This document shows positions 24,778 to 36,693 of a stretch of 64,000 nt of DNA, one piece after another (the first letter of the stretch is position 1; each line of letters opens with the position of its first letter). Below the pieces are notes generated by a model that ran no database searches, was not told where the DNA came from, and was given only the letters and a program-made list of their open reading frames with translations. The translations under genes were made by a program, and so were the position numbers. Source of the DNA: Acanthopleura granulata (taxonomy: Eukaryota; Mollusca; Polyplacophora; Chitonida; Chitonidae); the NCBI GenBank assembly GCA_016165875.1, contig JABBOT010000001.1:44258847-44322846 (forward strand), written 5' to 3'.

Positions 24778-24956
24778 TTATCTTCCCTGAGGTGTTTTGA
24801 CAGTCAGCAGCCCTTCCTTCGCCGAAAACCGCTGAGAATCTATCTTTCCGCAAGTCTCAGGCCCATTGCCAACTGAGCGGGAGGCGAGTAATGGCGTCAG
24901 CGAGAGGCCAATGTCATCCAGCGAGCCAGAATAAAGCGGATACAATACACGGGACT
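24778..24956 (-). other. Candidate terminal coding exon, unrecognised
   Basis: The minus strand has a strong acceptor (pyrimidine-rich tract ending 'tttttgttcttttgcag') followed by an open frame of 58 codons to TAA. The translated part begins SRVLYPLYSGSLDDIGL. The composition is less AT-rich than its surroundings. I do not recognise the product and find no partner exon, so this may be chance. Confidence 0.2.
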
Positions 24957-24989
24957 CTGCAAAAGAACAAAAATGTGAACAGAGTTAGT

Positions 24990-27630
24990 CCATATAGCTT
25001 TGAAGCCCAGGCCTTGAACAAGTAGCTAAATATACCATGGGCCGATCTACCATATACCAATAGCTTGGGTGTGTTTTTGGAAAGCTTACGTAAAGACTTC
25101 TTAACGCTGACTTCTTAGATAATTCAACGATAAACAACAATAACAAACCAAACAAACACATACATTCGCACCTATTTCAAACATTGTACCGTTTAAGGTA
25201 AGGTTAATACCTTTTTGGCAACAAATGGTAGAATGTTCTTCCAACTGCTCTATGCAATGAGATTAGCTAGTGCTTCTGTGCCTCTTTGAAAGTCTTTTGT
25301 GTCGATAAAATATGGTTAAAATACTAGCCATATGCATTACACGTATATAGCTGTATGAATATCGACATGAATGCTAGCAGTAAAATGTGGTTGAATACTG
25401 TAATACATTTATGGTCACACATACATTCAGCTATCTAAAGTGGTCGTAGCAAGACGCCTTGCCATCCTAGTCTAGCTGTTACATAAGTGTATAAGTGCTT
25501 GAGTCAGAATGGCCGTACAGTGCCCTATAAATACCAGGTGTGCAGTTCCTGGAATCTCATTAATATATTACTGCCTAACACCTGGTTCCAATATCCGAGC
25601 GCCGGTAAATAGGCTGTAGTTACGGCATCCAGAGAGCAGCGTACCAGTGACGTGCCTGGCTATATAAATAGCTATCTATAGGTATACAGTTCAATATATT
25701 TATAGCCTGGTACATTTATACGGGATGATTGTGTTTGTTTGGGCCTTTGTAAACAAAGGGTGCTGAACGGTGAATGTTTATTCCCGGATCACTGGGAAGC
25801 AGTCACTTCATCTGTGAAAACACAAACCACGTGAGATGGAAGGCAGCATAAATGACAATTGGGATGAGACTTCCGTAGGGGGACGTTTGGTGCTGATACA
25901 AGGACCGGAAAGGGATCCCTGTGGGCGATTAACGTGCATGCATCAGCAGTATTTTTCCACCTACCCCTGGGGCAGACTCTTTTCTCATATAAACAATACC
26001 AACAAATTCATGGCTAGAAAGAATACATATACAAACAAACATGGCCAATAATGTAGACGGGAGGGTAACTGGAATCAAAAGTCATAATAATAGAAATGTA
26101 AGGCTTTTATAAATTTATACGATGTCCACAACAACGAGATTAATTTAATTAAATTTTACACTTGATGTTCCTTGAAGCAATCACTCGGTAAAGGTCAACA
26201 GAATTTCGAGAGGATTGCTTGGTAATAAAACTATGACTATAAAATGATGCGTCCACAAATTGTGGCTAACAGAGAGAAATTGGTAGTTTTGAGATAGACG
26301 TCTTGACTTCCATTTTTTGACAAAAGGAAATAACTAGATACTACCAAGGAGCTCTTTAACAGAACGCATGGTCAAAACAAGCGAAGACGGTAATTCATTA
26401 TCATGATATTTGTGTCACTCTCCTCATCTGAAGATAATGACATATTAGGCGATTGAGGAGTTTAAGTAATTAGTATTGAGAATATTAATTCCACCAAACT
26501 GTCACCTGGGAGGCATTATTTGGGAGCTCTAAATACTCTTACCCGACACGTCATTTTCACCTGGTCGTTATATTACAAAAACGCATACTTGGCAAAGAAA
26601 TGAAATGCATGAAAATGCCACCTTTCATGAATTTTATGCAGTGAATATTTCAGATAATGTCGGAATAAATTCAATATTTCCAAATCCTCTCAGTAGGTCA
26701 TCTGATTTTCACTATTCGCTATCCGTGTTTTCATTCATTTATGACTTGCCCCATAGTGCTTATAACCTGCCGTATCGAACAGTAAATCATAACTTCATTT
26801 GCTTTATCTGATGTGTTTTTATTTTTATGCCATGACAACACAATATTATGATTACATCTAGACTAGTGACCCCCAACACACTGAAGCTAACACCACCAGA
26901 TTTTTACCTAATTCTGTGTACACCATGGTGCAAGAGGGTGTCTGAGTTATTACTTTTTAAGCATTCACATGAGCCGTTAAAATAAAAGTCTAACTGACTA
27001 GAGGTAACATTTCACTAGTTTTACTCTACATATTCTTTTTTATTGTGTAAAAAGTTCGTTAATTCAAAATGTGAGATACTGAGGGAAGTGATGTTTCAAA
27101 GGGAAAGACCCCATATTACCTAGGCCAGTTAGGTCGCAGATAGTCTAGCCTCCTTGTGATCGTAGATCGTGGCTTTCAGGTAGATTCCCATGTAGTCGGC
27201 GAAGCACGATGGTTTATAAATGAATCATTTGTCAAGATCATTTGAAGAACGTCTATCACCCCACCTATCACACTTTTGTGTTATATAAACTTCAAAATTC
27301 CGTAAAAAAAAGATTTTCAACGTTACCAGATAGAGCACAAATGTTACAGTTATAACATACCTGGTATGAGTAGTGTCTGCGGCCAAGGCAATCGTCAACA
27401 ATCACCAGAAATGAGCGCTCCAACAACAACAGCATGACACGATATCAACGAACAAATATCCACGTAGTGAGTTCTGCTAATCTATACAAACCGGCTCACA
27501 AAGAGAATCGACCAGACACTGAGCAAGTTCAGAAGTTATACACAAATGTCTCTTTATGTCACAACGGTAAGCTTGCAATACTCAGTTTCTGCCAGCACCT
27601 GTCACCTGCCCAAGGACGTCTGTTTAATCT
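24990..27630. other. Gene-free stretch, 3' side of paralogue 5
   Basis: No exon recognised. A minus-strand AATAAA-type signal (forward 'tttttattgtg', about 27038-27048) lies some 590 bases past the stop of paralogue 5 and could be its poly(A) site. Confidence 0.35.
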
Positions 27631-27637
27631 TCACTGT

Positions 27638-28345
27638 TTATACACGGTACTCCAGAAGAGTCGAGTAGCTCGTTTTGTCTTCGCCGAAGTTTGCGTTCAC
27701 GGTGACCCGCGTGTTTTTCCCGTAGTACTTGGCCAAATCCACTGTTGCCTCCCACAGCCCCTTTTGTCCACTCTCCTTCAGATGGGTCCACTCTTGGTCA
27801 GCCACTACGGCCACGGCCTTAGCGTGTGGGATAGACAGCCGGAAGCGAACACTTGGTCCTTTAACGTCCTTGTGAAGCACCATCGGCTCGAAGATGTAGC
27901 AGCCGTCTTTCCACTGGGCATACTGTTTCGGGAACGGTAACGCCTTTTTGATGATTCGAGGACATTCTATGATGTAGTTGTATACTCCGATCAGCTGATT
28001 ACCGGGGTCCTTGGCAGGAAGAGCGTATATCTGGAGCTTCCACCAGCCTTCGCTGGGCAACGTTGCCATATAGGTCAGGACAGACCCTTTGGACTGAGTG
28101 AAAACGAAACCCTTACTTTCCTCTTCCGTCGAAGCGTTAATCAACGAAGCTGTGGTTTTCACTGGGTCTGTGTAACCAATTTTGATTTCCACCTCGTTGC
28201 CTTGCAGCCGAATTACCGGATCGGAGTGGCTCATAACACTCAGGCCATACTCCCTGAACTTGGGCTGTGGCCCTAGGTAGCCGTTGGGCAGTTCTGGTAC
28301 AGGTGCGTCGGCCATTGTGGAGACGGGTGATGGGCTGAATGACAA
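27638..28345 (-). CDS. KY/hillarin-type Ig-like two-module protein, paralogue 5
   Basis: Intact 235-codon single-exon frame. There are two possible starts: residue 1, or Met-11 in good context (cacaATGGcc). Module 1 has GYLGPQPKF (22-30), SH (39-40), GNEVEIKIGYTDPVKTT (49-65), GWWKLQIYALP (100-110) and GVYNYII (120-126). Module 2 has PFPKQYAQWKDGC (137-149), VLHKDVKGPSVRF (156-168), VAVVADQEWTHL (178-189) and SYSTLLEYRV (226-235). By eye it matches the family consensus most often, so it may be the least derived copy. The last residues are RV rather than TI. Like the others it lacks the transglutaminase-like core and any export signal. The long plus-strand open frame across its 3' half (27434-27940) is a shadow. 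Confidence 0.88.
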   Translation of the reverse strand: MSFSPSPVSTMADAPVPELPNGYLGPQPKFREYGLSVMSHSDPVIRLQGNEVEIKIGYTDPVKTTASLINASTEEESKGFVFTQSKGSVLTYMATLPSEGWWKLQIYALPAKDPGNQLIGVYNYIIECPRIIKKALPFPKQYAQWKDGCYIFEPMVLHKDVKGPSVRFRLSIPHAKAVAVVADQEWTHLKESGQKGLWEATVDLAKYYGKNTRVTVNANFGEDKTSYSTLLEYRV

Positions 28346-28398
28346 GACAAGACGATCGGAGAGCAGACGCTAGAGTAAGGACCGAGGTTCCAGGCTCA

Positions 28399-28430
28399 AA
28401 CTGACCCGCTAAACCCCCCAGCAAAATACC
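28399..28430 (-). promoter_or_regulatory. Weak TATA plus initiator of paralogue 5
   Basis: On the minus strand, TATTTTG (forward 28422-28428) is followed about 27 bases later by TCAGTT (forward 28399-28404), the usual TATA-to-initiator spacing. This gives a 5' UTR of about 55-85 bases. No stronger TATA is present. Confidence 0.35.
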
Positions 28431-28449
28431 TCTGTAAAACGAAAGCTTC

Positions 28450-31400
28450 GCCTTAAAACGAGGAGCCAATGAAACAAAAGCAGCAGCGCTTCAGCCCGCC
28501 TTTGCCGCCGTCGTTTTTGGTAAGTATTTTAGTCCGCTTCAGTTGCTGTGGCAACCCGACATCGGCATGTGGCACGAACTTAGCAGCTCCAAAAATACGC
28601 CGCCTCCATTTCACGTTTATATTTACACTTTATCTAGAGATTCTTAAACCCACATACCGTCAGAGCGGAGCGAATGCGTCGACAGTGCGCGGTTGCATAG
28701 TTAACTCCTTGCTACTGAGTTTTGAACAAGGAATCGGGATAACATGTTGATGATGTCAGCTGTAGTTTAAATTCGGCACTTAATTTCCTCAGCGAGAGAT
28801 CCAGAAAGTTCTCTGGCGGCGTCATTAATTTTCGTGACAGTGAGGGTTGATACGAAGCACTATGGAAACTGTTTGTGACTAACGTTACAACTGATTCACG
28901 GCCAAAGAATGACGTTCAAAATGTAGCAACATCAGCAACACATAAAACTCTGCTTCTTGCAAAAACTGCTTTGGCTATACCATGCATATGTTTGAAATGT
29001 TAACAAAAATAGAAAGCCTCTGCTGCAAAGTCATATACTGCCAGTATACTCCTGAGTTTAAGTCCGCGTAAGAGGATCACATACAGTAAGGTAGGCAGCG
29101 ATCTTCCACTGACTTTCCATGAATGATCATATAACATAATGACTTTTAGCTAACCGGTTCAAGATGTTGAGGTTAAACATGACAATACATTCCCAACACT
29201 GATTATCATCAGTAAAAAATGTGTAAATAAAAACAATCTTTTCCCACTGCAACTGTGAGTTTCAAGATTTATAGGGTCGCCTCCAATGACGTTATTCGTT
29301 AAAACCGAAACTGTTCACCCTAAATAATCACACGTTATATCATTGTCGATAATTAACGCACATTAACACTAATTCCTGCATACAAAAAGACTCGTCGTGT
29401 AAACAAGGCTGGAAACATACAAAAGAGAAACATGCTGCCATCAGCTTGCAGCGATTTCCAGAAGAATTTGAAGATATCCCGGGCACAACATTCTTATCGT
29501 GTAGATTTTACTACATAGACCTATTATAACGTGCATTTTTTTTTTGCAGCTTAGAATGACCCAATCTTACATCGTGCTGTGATATACTTGCCGAGACCAT
29601 ATGATTTCCCACAGATCAGTTAAACCATCTGGGCACGCGGGTATTTTCCCAGCGGCACATGGTGTTGATGCTCTCAGGTTTTTATTAATGGTTAAGGTGC
29701 ACTATACACATTGACTCCTGGCGATAGTGATGTCGTCTTCTCTACGTTCACTTACCTGACGTAATCATAGCTGCAACAATATTGTCTCTGACAACACCCA
29801 GGTCTATATTTTACAATGGGGATGTGGAAAGGTGTGTCTTAAATAACTTGTATCTGGGTTCCTGACCTCAATATACCGCGATCAAGACAGAGGTCCTTGA
29901 GGATGCGGCACAGAGCACAATGGTACCATGGCTGTTCTGAGCCAAGCACATTATTTCTGCAATGAGTTAGGACGCATAACTATGGAGTTCTAAGCCGAAT
30001 ATAAACACTGCATTGCTTGATGAGTTTAAGATGACCAAAGAGATGTTATCATAACTTTATATCTCATCCGAATGTCATGATTACTGAACCCCTCCTAAAC
30101 AGCCTCTTATAACAGCCCCTTAAGCTTGTGGTGAACCCTTTGGATATTCGGTTTTCACAGGGAAGACACGAGTTTGTCAGTGGAAATGAATCTCAGTCGG
30201 CGCATTCCCAAATTAGTCTTGAGGGTATCACTCTCAAGCTCGTTACTCTCAACCTACCGGTAAACTGCCACTGGAGCCGCTCACGTGCTCACCAGTTATA
30301 TTTTTTATCCGTCTATAACTGTTACTGGTATTTGTTACAAGAGGTATACAATACATCAGCACAGCCTGAGATTTTGCAATACTATGCATGTGAGGCTTAT
30401 GATATAGTCGCCAGCAGTCTCCGCTCTTGGGACAGAGAGATCGTCTCATCGATATTAGCTAAGGCTTATTTAAATGTAGATATATCTTGGTTGCCCACGA
30501 TACTGTCACAGTGGTTATGGGAAGAGAGTGAACAGCAAGTCAATTACGGCGGTAATTTGTCTCCTTGGTGTTAAGGCTATATGCAAGTCACTCTTAACGT
30601 TACTCTACCACAATCGATAAGACTGGAATGTTAATGATGTAGCCGGCTTTTCGAACATCTTGGAATACCGAGGTGCTCCGCGTGGGCTTTTAATAGTCTG
30701 ATAATAATAATAGAGCTATGGATACCTTAAAGAAGAACCAGCATATCTTAATACAGAACTGGGTTCCATAGTTAATTCTACGGGTGGAGAAACTCTATTA
30801 CGGACATTTAAGCTGCTCTTTCTGTAAAAAAAATAATTAAGTAAAAATCAAACAGTATGTCCAAGACGACGTAAGCAAAATTTACAGGAGATCTGTTCCG
30901 CTTGAAAGCTGTTAATAAGGTCACTTAATCACATTTTTTTAATCTGAACAGCAATAACAGGTCTTAAACAGGCCCTTTTTAATCGTGTTATAAAAGTTCA
31001 TAGAGAAGAACTTTTTGCTCTAAGAAAACACCCCTGATAATCCAACGGTGAGATATAAGCTGCACTTAGACACACATGTATTCAAACATAGCAAGAAACT
31101 CAAGTTCGTGTATTTATAACATCGCAGCTTTCACAAGATCTCTCTATCAAAAATGATATCAAACGAAAACGAGTTTGGCATTTATCATGATGCGCAGCGT
31201 GTGTTCGTGGTGCTTGGCTATCGGAGAGCAGATAACATGTCGCATTTAACGGAGATAAATAGCGGATCTGTTTCCAATAAAATTCTGCTCTTTTGAAATA
31301 TACGATAGTAAACATACTCTTGCCTTACAAACGTGGCCTTCTCTGCTGTTAAAAATGGCCTTGCCAAGCTGTGAAATGAAAACATTTTGGCTGGGAAGTG

Positions 31401-31930
31401 GAAAAATCTCAGAAAAATGTCACGTTGACAGACATCGCCTCGATTTTATCCTGGGGATCACATCTCCAGGAGCGTATACCGAAGCTCCCTGTGCTTGCTC
31501 GTGTACATGTGTGCTAATTTTAAAAAGTCAGCAATAATTTATGTAAATGAGTTACAACCGTTAATATTCATTATCAGTCTTTTAACCACATGAACAGAAT
31601 ATCAATAACACTGGGTCATCAGATCAAGGCAGCGGTATAGACCCATATGTTTTAGATTACTCTGATTACTTAATTGTAAGGAAACTCACTTACAAATTTG
31701 AATACAACTTTCGAAATACAATAAAACCATGTCATGAAGAGTTTGATCATTATCATTACAGTCACGTTTATTTCTTATTTTTACAATCATATGTAGTAAT
31801 TCACATCTATACAATCGCATTTATTCACGTTGATACAATCACCCGTATTCATTCAGATCTCTATACACATTCATTCATTCACATTTATACAATCATATTT
31901 CAATTCATCCAGCACGCTGGTTTTCTATAC
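28450..31930. other. Gene-free stretch
   Basis: No recognised exon. A strong donor-like 'cag|gtaagt' on the minus strand near 29757 has no convincing exon behind it. The 148-codon frame at 30128 starts with GTG and has no motif. Confidence 0.4.
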
Positions 31931-31934
31931 CATC

Positions 31935-32092
31935 CCATTCGTGGGAAGGTCCGCCAGCAACATACGAATGGTCGCTGTTTTCTCAAGGGCGCTGTCGGTT
32001 TCCTCCAATCATAATGCTGGATACCGTTGTATAAGTGAAATATTTTGAGTACGGTGTAAAATAACAATCAAATAAATAAATAAATAAATATT
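31935..32092 (+). mobile_element. SINE, 5'-truncated
   Basis: Body ('gtgggaaggtccgccagcaa', 'ggtttcctccaatcataat') and tail ('gtataagtgaaatattttga', 'gtacggtgtaaaataacaat') with a repeated AAATA end. Confidence 0.75.
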
Positions 32093-32094
32093 CA

Positions 32095-33220
32095 TTCATA
32101 TTAATACAATCACATTTGCTCATTCCCTATTTGCGTCCAGACGACTCAAGAAGACAGTATAGTTATATCGAATCAGGTTGCTTGAATTCAGAGTTTTCGG
32201 TGTACTTGTTTAATTTGCTTACAAATGTACTTCTTGGGCTTCTGTAAGGCTTTCTAATTAATGAGACATGAATTTTGGTGTCGTAAACGGGAATCTTATA
32301 TGAGACGTCTCTCTTTCGAAATATAGAGTAAGTTCGAACTGCTGTCAGACAGCAAAAAGATAAATCAGAAGCACGGTTGTTATTGCATACATAGTGTTCA
32401 AATAACACGGGGGGCTCCTGTAAGCATATAAGACCAGTGGGCTTTGTGCGAGAGCAGTTTGCCTATCAGCGGACTTCATGACATAGACGTTATTACCAGG
32501 ACACAGACACTTCACTACTTCATACCATTCACCACAGTTTAGAAGTTTCACGAAAATAACTCCAAACCAGTTCGGCACCAGATGACAGGTGGCAAGAAAC
32601 GAAAATATATTTGAGGCATTCAGCAAAAACTAGAATTCTTCTTTTTCTCGAGTGACTTTCTTCATCTCTTCCGAAACAAGAACACTAATTTTGGTCTGTA
32701 ATCATTTGCAAGGAATATAAATTGTAGGCGACCATAATCCCATTCATCAAAATTAAACAGTTCGAGGTTTATCAAATCGGTAACTGTAGTTCGCTACAGC
32801 TGTTGATTGCTATGGATGATGCCAAGGGGTTTAATATGAAAGACCCGTTGAGTGTGAAAGCAGAGCAGCTATGACAGTTTGCTAAATCGATTGCATAATG
32901 TAGTTATCTGTCCAGTGGGCAATGCTCTCGATGTCAGTAAGATGGTTCAAAGACATGTATTATGTAGAAAAAAAAGGAAAAATTGTGACTACTTTAGGGA
33001 TAATTGCATAAATTAGCGAGTTGTTGTTTTAATCTTCTAGGATGATACAAGAGTAGCTTAGCTTCTATATAGTCGATATAGGGAATTGTATTCCGGAGCA
33101 ATACACACTGCAGGCTAATAGTAAAATCTGATGACCGGTGCGCCATCCAATCATTGCTACTGTACAGTGGGTATATTCAATGATTAACAAAGCAAAACAA
33201 AAGCTTACATTACTCTTGAA
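32095..33220. other. Gene-free stretch
   Basis: No exon recognised. A minus-strand frame of 93 codons at 32345-32626 has no known motif. Confidence 0.35.
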
Positions 33221-33225
33221 ACAGA

Positions 33226-33390
33226 TTCAATGATTGATTGATTTATTGTTGTTCAGTGCCATACAGAAGAATTTTTCACTTTTCTTTTGCAATGGCGCAC
33301 ACATTTAAGTTTACATAATACAGGAGTTCCTGGGGAAACCATCCACCTTTAGCATGTTCCTGACGAACTCTCCCACAGGTGACGCACACA
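33226..33390 (-). mobile_element. SINE, second variant
   Basis: The minus-strand copy ends in TGATTGATTGATTTATT. Its body is 'gttcctggggaaaccatcca' and 'ttcctgacgaactctcccac', the arrangement I remember from a common bivalve/gastropod repeat. The tail differs from the main family (ATCAATCAAT type). Confidence 0.6.
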
Positions 33391-33399
33391 GTGTATGTA

Positions 33400-34280
33400 C
33401 ACAATACTAGGAAGTGTATGCACAGTATACTGGGGGTAAAAAACTATAATTCTCACACCAGACCGACCAGTACTTACTGGCCTAGCTTTCATATGTTGAG
33501 CACCAAACTTTAGCTCCAGCCAACGCGAACTCGCTGACTCGAGTTTTGTTTACCGACTGATCGAGACATAGCTCATGCGAAACGGTGGAGGCTTTTTGCC
33601 TCAAACCTGAGAGCGAGTGTTCTTATAGGTTGAAACGGGAAGAACTTGAGCTACATAAGCCTAATTTATTCCTCACCTGCAAATGTGTCATTTCATTATT
33701 TAGCGTCAGGTTTCTAGAACACACCTAATGCTCTTTTCATTTCTGCAGACTCGTGATTTCAAAAACAACAGCAGTATAACTTAGAGTAGCAGTAGAGTCT
33801 TAAATACCACCATTAAAGTTTACATACAGATCTATGTATGTACAAGCATATACGAACAGCAGAAAACATTTCTTAAATAAAAAACAAAAACCAAAATATT
33901 ACCACCACATTATCAGTATGGGCGGTATCAAATTACATACCAAAGAATGCGTGTATATGACCATGAGACTGCAAAAGACATGAAAATTAATAAGATTATG
34001 AAATACATAAGACTAAGACTATATTGTTAAAAAATACAAACTTTAAATGGCAAACAGAAATGTAGTCTACAGCAATAGTGTTACAGTTATTATTTACACA
34101 CAAAGCTAACGGAAAAAATTCAGTTGTATTTGCCCAGAATATGAATGCTGATACTCTTTTTACTCCAGGGCGAGGCCGGAGCCCCAGCTCTTCCATGTAA
34201 ACTGCCTTTGATGCCTCTGGAGTGGCTAGGAGTAAATAAATGAACTTGAACTCAAACACACGGATTGCCTCCGATGGAAT
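33400..34280. other. Gene-free stretch
   Basis: No exon or repeat recognised. Confidence 0.35.
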
Positions 34281-34288
34281 GAAGTGAA

Positions 34289-34436
34289 GGAACGATACTG
34301 CGAAGCGATGGCACGATGTTGCAAAGAGATGGCACGATTTACTGTGCATAGAAATCACACGATCGTCCCGTCGCTTCCCAGCCTGCCGACATCGCTTTGC
34401 ACCATCGTGTTTTCGCTTCACAGTATCGTTCCGTCC
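34289..34436. repeat. Imperfect foldback (inverted repeat)
   Basis: The left arm, 34289-34331, begins 'ggaacgatactgcgaagcga'. The right arm, 34388-34436, is its imperfect complement, ending 'cgcttcacagtatcgttcc'. The left arm itself holds two 21-base direct units ('gcgaagcgatggcacgatgt' type). It could be a small foldback element or a transcribed hairpin. Confidence 0.7.
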
Positions 34437-34439
34437 TTA

Positions 34440-35580
34440 GTAACATCGTACAAGAATGTCCAAGTGACGAAAACGGTGCCTAGTTTTCTTCACTTTTTTC
34501 TTTCCGGTAATGATACTTATTTTAAGTCGAACAATCAAATAGTGGTCGTAAATGCCGAATGTCTTGATGCAACTTGGAACCTGGATTTCAAGCATTGGAA
34601 AATGCATAACGCATCACATGCAAGTGCGCTGTCAAACACGAGTATGATTTAGTTTCAAATAATGTACGGTCTAAAACATGGATACCTCAAATCAATTTTA
34701 ACTTTTCGCTCAAGCACATATATATGGTTTTCAAAATATATTGTTGCCTACTCCCTGGTACCCAGTCTCCACCGAAACGTCATTCAGCCACCTGATGTAG
34801 ACGTCATAAAATTATTATGCCTTTAAACCATGTTCTGCTCTGTACACTTGTGCCTATAGTACACTGGTCTCAATGTCCACATCCCTGGTAATACCTAACA
34901 GATCATTGCTCCTATAGAGTCACACACTACAATGACTGACGACACCGGGAAAACAAGGCAATGCCGACTAAAGTAAACCAGGAATCTCATCATAAAGTAT
35001 TAACTAAATTTTTAACGATTAATTTTCGCCACACACAAATCAAACAGAAAAAACTTTTTGAGAAGGCCAAAGAAGTTCAAATATTCGAGACCCCGAACAT
35101 ACAGGCACTTCCCTTTAACCTGGTACCTATACAAACTTTCTTTTTTTGGGCACAGGCATCGAAGTGATAGAAGTGATAACTTCAAATGGGTAAGCCGGGA
35201 AAACGTAAAGGAACAAAAATGGACGATAGTTGGAGAAGTGTGTGCATGTGATAACTGGAAACCAAAATATGTTAGAGAAAAGAATAGTCTGCAAGACATA
35301 TTCAAGTTGTGGACGTCAAGAAAGCATATGCAGGGCTCTCAGCACTTCTCTTCAAAAATACAGAAACAATATAGGAAATTTTTGACAAAAATATTGTAAA
35401 AAAAATAGGAATTTTTGCACTAAATTATAAGGAAATCATTTCAACAAACATATGCATTTAAAACTGTTTAACGATCTGATTACCTGAACAACACAATCGA
35501 TGTGACCTTACCAAATTACCAACATCAAAATCGTACTGACAGACACTTCAAACCTTAATTGTCCCCTGTAACTGATACTC
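34440..35580. other. Gene-free stretch
   Basis: The frames at 34961-35167 and 35058-35399 have no recognisable motif and are probably chance. Confidence 0.35.
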
Positions 35581-35584
35581 ACGT

Positions 35585-35752
35585 GAGCCATCAAGGTTGT
35601 ATGAGAGGGTGAACTGTCAGTCATTATCATCTCAGGACATGAACCATCAACGTTGTACGGGAGGGTGAACTGCCAGTCAGTACCATTTCAAGACCTGAGC
35701 CATCAACGTTGTATGGGAGGGTGAACTGTCAGTCAGTATCATCTCAAGACAA
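35585..35752. repeat. 56-bp tandem repeat, three copies
   Basis: Units start at 35585, 35641 and 35697. Each begins 'ga(g/a)ccatcaa' and contains 'gggtgaactg(t/c)cagtca'. They are followed by about 90 bases ending in a GT microsatellite. A single unit with the same flank recurs at 37862. Confidence 0.9.
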
Positions 35753-36693
35753 TAGGCAACTTCGGAGGTTCAGGTCAGACAGGACACTACAACTTATAAG
35801 CAATCACCAGCCGCAGCAGCAACACTAGACATTACAATTGTGTGTGTATGTGTGCGTATGTGTGTTGAGTGAAATGACAGGAATTACAGAGAGGTTTTTG
35901 CAAAAATAGGAAAATATTGGAGGTCGTCAGAATTATAGGAAAATATACTGAGAGCCCTGATATTGCTAAAAGTGTAGGCCTGAACATCCTGACTTGATGG
36001 CTTACGAATGTGCATACATGTAATTGTATGCATAATGGAAATCGTTGATATGTTGGTCCACTTGTGTGAAACACATCCAGCATGATTGTTTCTGTCCTAA
36101 CAAAATATCACCATAACATATGACTGTCTTAATCTATTGCAAGACATCCTCCTTGGGAAGAGGAAATCTGTTTCGCATGGCCAATCGGGCAAATGGAGGT
36201 TTAAAAACGTTATTTATGCATAATTGTCGTTATATTGGAGTCAATATTTGAATGAACGCATTTGGGTTGAAAGTCAGCGGTAATCCGACAAATATGGTAG
36301 ATTATCTTTCAAAGTTCCTGATATTTGTAGGAGGAGTAAAGTGAATCAGGTTCAAAACAAAGAAGTAGGACAAACTTTATTTGGGCCTTTCGTATTTTGT
36401 CAATTAAACACTGCTGTGAAGGGCTCCAGATAACAATGCGTTCAGGGTTGGAACGCATTAGTAAAAGATAGAGGGACCTTCAGGAGGCAATGTTTTTAAA
36501 GAAACAATATGGCCGTTGCAAAAATCCCAGTATAAAAGCGGTATGATTTTCTTATATTATTTAAATGGATTCAAAACTGCATGTTACTTACTCGAGTCAA
36601 ACCTAGGCCCTTGATACAATGCACTCGGTCAAGAGGCGATCCATAGATCCATCGATCATATTATGAAGGATATGAAGCTGCATTTAGCCAAAC

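Noticed and set aside
27434..27940. 168-codon plus-strand frame starting in non-coding DNA and overlapping paralogue 5
   Set aside because: Most of it is antisense to the well-supported minus-strand gene and has no protein motif.
29750..29810. Strong minus-strand donor (cag|gtaagt) suggesting an exon
   Set aside because: No sufficiently long open frame with an acceptor lies upstream of it, and no partner exon was found.
30128..30574. 148-codon plus-strand frame
   Set aside because: Starts at GTG, has no recognisable motif, and lies in intergenic DNA with average composition.
33996..34421. 141-codon minus-strand frame
   Set aside because: Half of it is the foldback repeat; no protein similarity.
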